From Bacteroidota bacterium (GTDB lineage: Bacteria > Bacteroidota > Bacteroidia > Chitinophagales > Saprospiraceae), in NCBI GenBank assembly GCA_017858735.1, contig JAFMBH010000037.1:1-35293 (forward strand): a stretch of DNA of 35,293 nucleotides, in the 5' to 3' direction. Every line of letters begins with the position of its first letter. Positions within the stretch are counted from its first letter, which is position 1. Below are positions 32,153 to 35,293 of the stretch, one piece after another. The notes below the pieces were generated by a model. That model made no database searches and was not told the origin of the DNA. It was given only the letters and a program-made list of their open reading frames with translations. Both the position numbers and the translations under genes were made by a program.

Positions 32153-33460
32153 TTAAAATCCATTATTTTCAATCACTTCCTTGTACCACCAGCCGCTTTT
32201 TTTCAAGGTTCTTTCCATTGAAATGGGATCCACAGAAATTAATCCGAATTTTTTGGAATAAGCATGTTGCCATTCATAATTATCTGTCAGGCTCCAGGCC
32301 ATATATCCCTTCACAGGCACTCCTTCCGACATAGCCTTGTGAATTTCAGTTAAATGACTTTTATAATAATCAATCCGAAACGATTCTTCAGTTGTAGCAG
32401 TACCATTTTCAGTGACAATAATAGGCTTGTTTGTTATTTTAAATAGCTGATGTAGAATGGCATAGATCCCTTTAGGATAAACGACCCAACCCATGTCTGT
32501 TATCACATCCCCTTTTTTGAAAGGCACCGGGCCTGTATTTTTCAAATAGAGCGTTGTGTAGTAATTTAATCCGGTGAAATCGAGGGTTCCTTTAATTTCT
32601 GGTGCGGCAGCTCCCCAACCAAGGGGAAATGACCAACGTCCGTTGACAACGGCTTCAAAGAATATCCTGTTTGCCCATTTGTCAGACAAATAACTTAAAA
32701 ATTGTTGCCATTTATTCTTTGCATTGAACGGTTGAAAGTGCATGTAGGCAAAAGCGACGCCAACGGGTGCACTTTTATCATATTTTTTAATCACATGATA
32801 CGCAGCAGCATGCATTTCAATCATCAGCCGATAAACTCTAAGGTATTGGAAAATATTTTTTTTGTAAGGGGGAAACATACCTATCAGATAGGATGCAGAA
32901 GGAACTATATTGGGCTCATTAATTGGTAGCCAATAATCCACCTCATCAGCAAGATAGGGAATGACGACTTCCAGATATTGCTGAAATTGCTTTAGAAAAT
33001 ATTCTCTGTTCAGGAAGCCTCCTTTTTGCAGCACCCAGATGGGGATGGTAAAATGGTGAAGACAAACCATGGTTTTTATTCCTCGTTGGTGAAGGCTGAC
33101 CAATTGTTTTTTATAAATGGCTAATGCTTCTTCATCGGGTTTGTCAGTGGTTGGAAAAATGCGCGACCATTCTATGGAAAGACGATGAATTTTTACGCCC
33201 ATTTTTTGTGCTAAATCATAATCTTGTTCATAATTTTGCCATTGCATGGTTGCCTGACCACAAATTCCAGCTAATTTTCTCTTATTTTCAGGTTTTTTAG
33301 CCTCTATTTGTTCGTAATGATGCCAATCGTTATTGACATTATTACCTTCTGTCTGATAAGCTGAAGCGGCCGTACCCCATAAAAATTCAGGCGGAAATTT
33401 ATGCATAGATTGCGTTATATGTGGTAAAATGCAAAGTAAAAATAGAGATAGCCATTTCAT
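32153..33460 (-). CDS. GH1 family glycoside hydrolase (beta-glucosidase type), apparently secreted
   Basis: A 435-residue TIM-barrel enzyme of family GH1. It begins with a hydrophobic leader (residues 2-14, likely cut near TQS at 18) and then the typical GH1 opening FPPEFLWGTAASAYQTEG (22-39). Further sites are RLSIEWSRIFP, LHHFTIPIW (134-142), acid/base E182 in PINEPN, LDFTGLNYYT, nucleophile E351 in IVTENG and GYMAWSLTDNYEW, the aglycone-side Trp motif. Both catalytic Glu residues are present. It should hydrolyse beta-glucosides or beta-galactosides from the non-reducing end. Most bacterial GH1 enzymes are cytoplasmic, so the leader is notable; an inner ATG at residue 19 would give a cytoplasmic form. 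It is monocistronic, divergent from ggt. Confidence 0.9.
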   Translation of the reverse strand: MKWLSLFLLCILPHITQSMHKFPPEFLWGTAASAYQTEGNNVNNDWHHYEQIEAKKPENKRKLAGICGQATMQWQNYEQDYDLAQKMGVKIHRLSIEWSRIFPTTDKPDEEALAIYKKQLVSLHQRGIKTMVCLHHFTIPIWVLQKGGFLNREYFLKQFQQYLEVVIPYLADEVDYWLPINEPNIVPSASYLIGMFPPYKKNIFQYLRVYRLMIEMHAAAYHVIKKYDKSAPVGVAFAYMHFQPFNAKNKWQQFLSYLSDKWANRIFFEAVVNGRWSFPLGWGAAAPEIKGTLDFTGLNYYTTLYLKNTGPVPFKKGDVITDMGWVVYPKGIYAILHQLFKITNKPIIVTENGTATTEESFRIDYYKSHLTEIHKAMSEGVPVKGYMAWSLTDNYEWQHAYSKKFGLISVDPISMERTLKKSGWWYKEVIENNGF

Positions 33461-33554
33461 TTAAAAAATTGGTTGCGCCGGTAAATAAATAAAAGTACAT
33501 TAGATTTTTCCTAATTTAGGTATTTTTAGCATACATTAGTTAAGTAATTTTAAA

Positions 33555-35279
33555 ATGATGATGACGAAAATTAATTTTAGCTTCTGGATAATAAGCGTAG
33601 TCCTTGCTGTTCCTTTAAATACGCTGAGTGGTCAACATGGTCGTATTCCCGCCCCAGCAAAAGAGGGAATGGTGGTAAGCAGTCATTATTTGGCTTCGCA
33701 AGCTGGTATGCAGGTGCTTAAAAATGGAGGAAATGCCGTTGATGCTGCCATTGCTACGGCTTTTGCATTGGCTGTAACGCTTCCTTCTGCCGGTAACATT
33801 GGCGGTGGAGGATTTATGGTATATCACGGCGCTGACGGTACTTCCACTACCTTTAATTTTCGTGAAAAGGCTCCTCAGGCTGCTTCCGAAAGAATGTATC
33901 TCGATGCAAATGGTCAGATTAAAGATAATTCAAATCATGAAGGCCCTCTTTCTGTTGGTGTGCCCGGCACAGTGGCTGGCTTATGGATGGCGCATGGAAA
34001 ACTGGGATCTAAACCTTGGGCCGATTTGGTAAAACCTTCTGTTGAACTGGCAGAAAATGGTTTTCCTTCTACCTGGGATATGCAAGATATTCTAAGCTAT
34101 TTTCAAAAACAAAAACAGCCTGTATTTGCTGCGGCAAAAAAAGCTTTTCTTAAAAATGGTACAGAATTATATAAGCCAGGTGAACTTTGGAAACAACCTG
34201 ATTTGGCAGCATCCCTAAAACGAATTCAATTACAAGGAAGGGACGGTTTTTACAAAGGAGAAACCGCTGTTTTGCTGGAGGCTTATATGAAAAAACATGG
34301 GGGTATCATAACAGCCAAAGATTTGGCTAATTATGAAGCGGAGGAACTTAAACCAATTATTGGAAATTACAGAGGTTTCGATATTATCGGTATGCCTCCG
34401 CCTAGCTCAGGTGGCGTAGCTATTATGGAAATGCTGAATATGCTGGAAAAATATGACCTGCGGAAAATGGGTTCCAATAGTGCCGAATATCTGCATTTTC
34501 TTACGGAAGTAATGCGCAGAGCTTTTGCAGACAGAGCTCAGTATATTGGTGATCCAAACTTTAATAAGGATATGCCGATTGAAAAATTAATAAGCAAGGA
34601 TTATGCTGAATTATTGGCTGCTTCTATTCAAATGGATAAAGCATCAAAAAGTGATAGCGCTGCTTTTGGGTCCCTTTATTTGCCTAAGGAAAGTGATGAA
34701 ACCACCCATTTTTCAGTAGTAGATGCCTGGGGAAATGCGGTTTCTGTTACCTATACATTAGAATATAGTTATGGTTCCAGATTGATGGCCGATGGTACTG
34801 GTTTTCTTTTGAATAATGAAATGGGCGATTTTAATCCGGTTCCAGGCGTAACTAACAGAAAAGGTCAGGTTGGTACTTCCCCAAATTTGGTGGCACCTCA
34901 TAAAAGAATGCTTTCGAGTATGACGCCTACTATTGTTGCATTGGACGGTAAACCTGTTCTGGTGATTGGTTCTCCGGGAGGTCGCACCATTATTAACACT
35001 GTTTTACAGGTTATTTTAAATGTAATTGATCATAGTATGAATATGGGTGAGGCTATTGAAACACCCCGTATTCATCATCAATGGTTACCCGACCAAACGT
35101 CAATGGAAGGTTGGGGATTTTCACCAGACACGAAAAAACTATATGAGGCTATGGGGCACCCATCGGTTTCAAGAGGTAAACAAGGGCAAGCTATGGGCAT
35201 TTATATCGATCCGACTACAAAAATAAGGTATGGCGCAGCTGATTCTCGCAGTTTCGATGGCGGCGTGTCAGGGTATTAA
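33555..35279 (+). CDS. ggt: Gamma-glutamyltransferase (glutathione hydrolase)
   Basis: A 574-residue N-terminal nucleophile hydrolase. The leader (about 5-26, ending LSGQ) exports it to the periplasm. The large-subunit part has ASQAGMQVLKNGGNAVDAAIAT and NIGGGGFMVY, followed by FNFREKAP with the Arg that binds the glutamyl carboxylate. The autocatalytic cleavage site is DETTHFSVVDAWGNAVSVTYT, so T383 becomes the N-terminal nucleophile of the small subunit. LLNNEMGDF and SMTPTIV, then the oxyanion segment GSPGGRTIINTV, complete the active site. It splits the gamma-glutamyl bond of glutathione or transfers it to peptides. The gene is complete and ends 14 bases before the window edge. An ATG at 35281, one base after its stop, could open a next gene but cannot be judged. 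Confidence 0.95.
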   Translation: MMMTKINFSFWIISVVLAVPLNTLSGQHGRIPAPAKEGMVVSSHYLASQAGMQVLKNGGNAVDAAIATAFALAVTLPSAGNIGGGGFMVYHGADGTSTTFNFREKAPQAASERMYLDANGQIKDNSNHEGPLSVGVPGTVAGLWMAHGKLGSKPWADLVKPSVELAENGFPSTWDMQDILSYFQKQKQPVFAAAKKAFLKNGTELYKPGELWKQPDLAASLKRIQLQGRDGFYKGETAVLLEAYMKKHGGIITAKDLANYEAEELKPIIGNYRGFDIIGMPPPSSGGVAIMEMLNMLEKYDLRKMGSNSAEYLHFLTEVMRRAFADRAQYIGDPNFNKDMPIEKLISKDYAELLAASIQMDKASKSDSAAFGSLYLPKESDETTHFSVVDAWGNAVSVTYTLEYSYGSRLMADGTGFLLNNEMGDFNPVPGVTNRKGQVGTSPNLVAPHKRMLSSMTPTIVALDGKPVLVIGSPGGRTIINTVLQVILNVIDHSMNMGEAIETPRIHHQWLPDQTSMEGWGFSPDTKKLYEAMGHPSVSRGKQGQAMGIYIDPTTKIRYGAADSRSFDGGVSGY

Positions 35280-35293
35280 CATGAGGAGGGGCT

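Noticed and set aside
31930-32334. Plus-strand 134-codon frame and the minus-strand 31935-32132 frame
   Set aside because: Both cross palindromes and repeats; the plus one also runs antisense into the GH1 gene. No start context or motif.
35281-35293. Start of another gene (ATG one base after ggt)
   Set aside because: Only four codons are visible, so there is nothing to support a call.

Overview
The window looks like a chromosomal segment of a Bacteroidota bacterium, probably from the Saprospiria/Chitinophagia side of the phylum; I cannot fix the genus. The evidence is a gldB gliding-motility gene, a 36-codon ribosomal protein THX gene, an UpxY-type NusG paralogue, a bacterial GH3 protein, S9 peptidases with the Bacteroidota architecture, AT-rich spacers with little Shine-Dalgarno signal, and several promoters of the phylum-specific form TTTG - about 20 bp - TAnnTTTG. 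No rRNA, tRNA, CRISPR array, phage or transposase gene was seen. Most genes are housekeeping or common accessory genes in short operons.

Layout. 1-2.4 kb: the 3' end of an Omp85/BamA-type barrel gene (+), facing an outer-membrane beta-barrel gene and exonuclease III (-). 2.5-4.0 kb: an APC amino-acid permease (-). 4.1-8.3 kb: a compact minus-strand operon, gldB - 2OG-Fe(II) oxygenase - DPP-IV-like S9 peptidase, closed by a hairpin terminator. 8.4-9.3 kb: nadC (+). 9.5-13.1 kb: a plus-strand cluster lhgO - wbpE-like aminotransferase - wbpD-like acetyltransferase - upxY-like NusG, which reads as part of a diacetamido-uronic-acid surface-polysaccharide pathway. 13.3-14.3 kb: a TPR protein of unknown role whose 3' end overlaps the convergent uxaB gene. 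14.3-17.4 kb: uxaB plus a secreted NTF2-like protein (-), divergent from a LacI-family regulator (+). The gap between them holds a near-perfect LacI-type operator and a strong leader hairpin. 17.5-19.9 kb: a LolA-like protein, a GH3 protein and the THX gene. 20-24.5 kb: glgA - glgC - ppx/gppA-like gene - methyltransferase, with glgA/glgC making glycogen. 24.5-29.8 kb: clpB and a glutamyl-endopeptidase-like S9 peptidase (-). 29.9-31.5 kb: an uncharacterised lipoprotein and an Hsp20 chaperone (+). 31.5-32.15 kb: a gene-free spacer with tandem 91/93-bp repeats and palindromes. 32.2-35.3 kb: a GH1 glycosidase with an apparent signal peptide (-) and a complete gamma-glutamyltransferase (+).

The most thought-provoking points are these. 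(1) An L-2-hydroxyglutarate oxidase gene sits in line with wbpE/wbpD, where it could recycle the 2-hydroxyglutarate that WbpB-type dehydrogenases are reported to make. (2) The LacI operator and leader hairpin lie between the regulator and the hexuronate gene uxaB. (3) The spacer at 31.6-32.1 kb is rich in repeats. I found no clear evidence of a wholly new multi-gene system.
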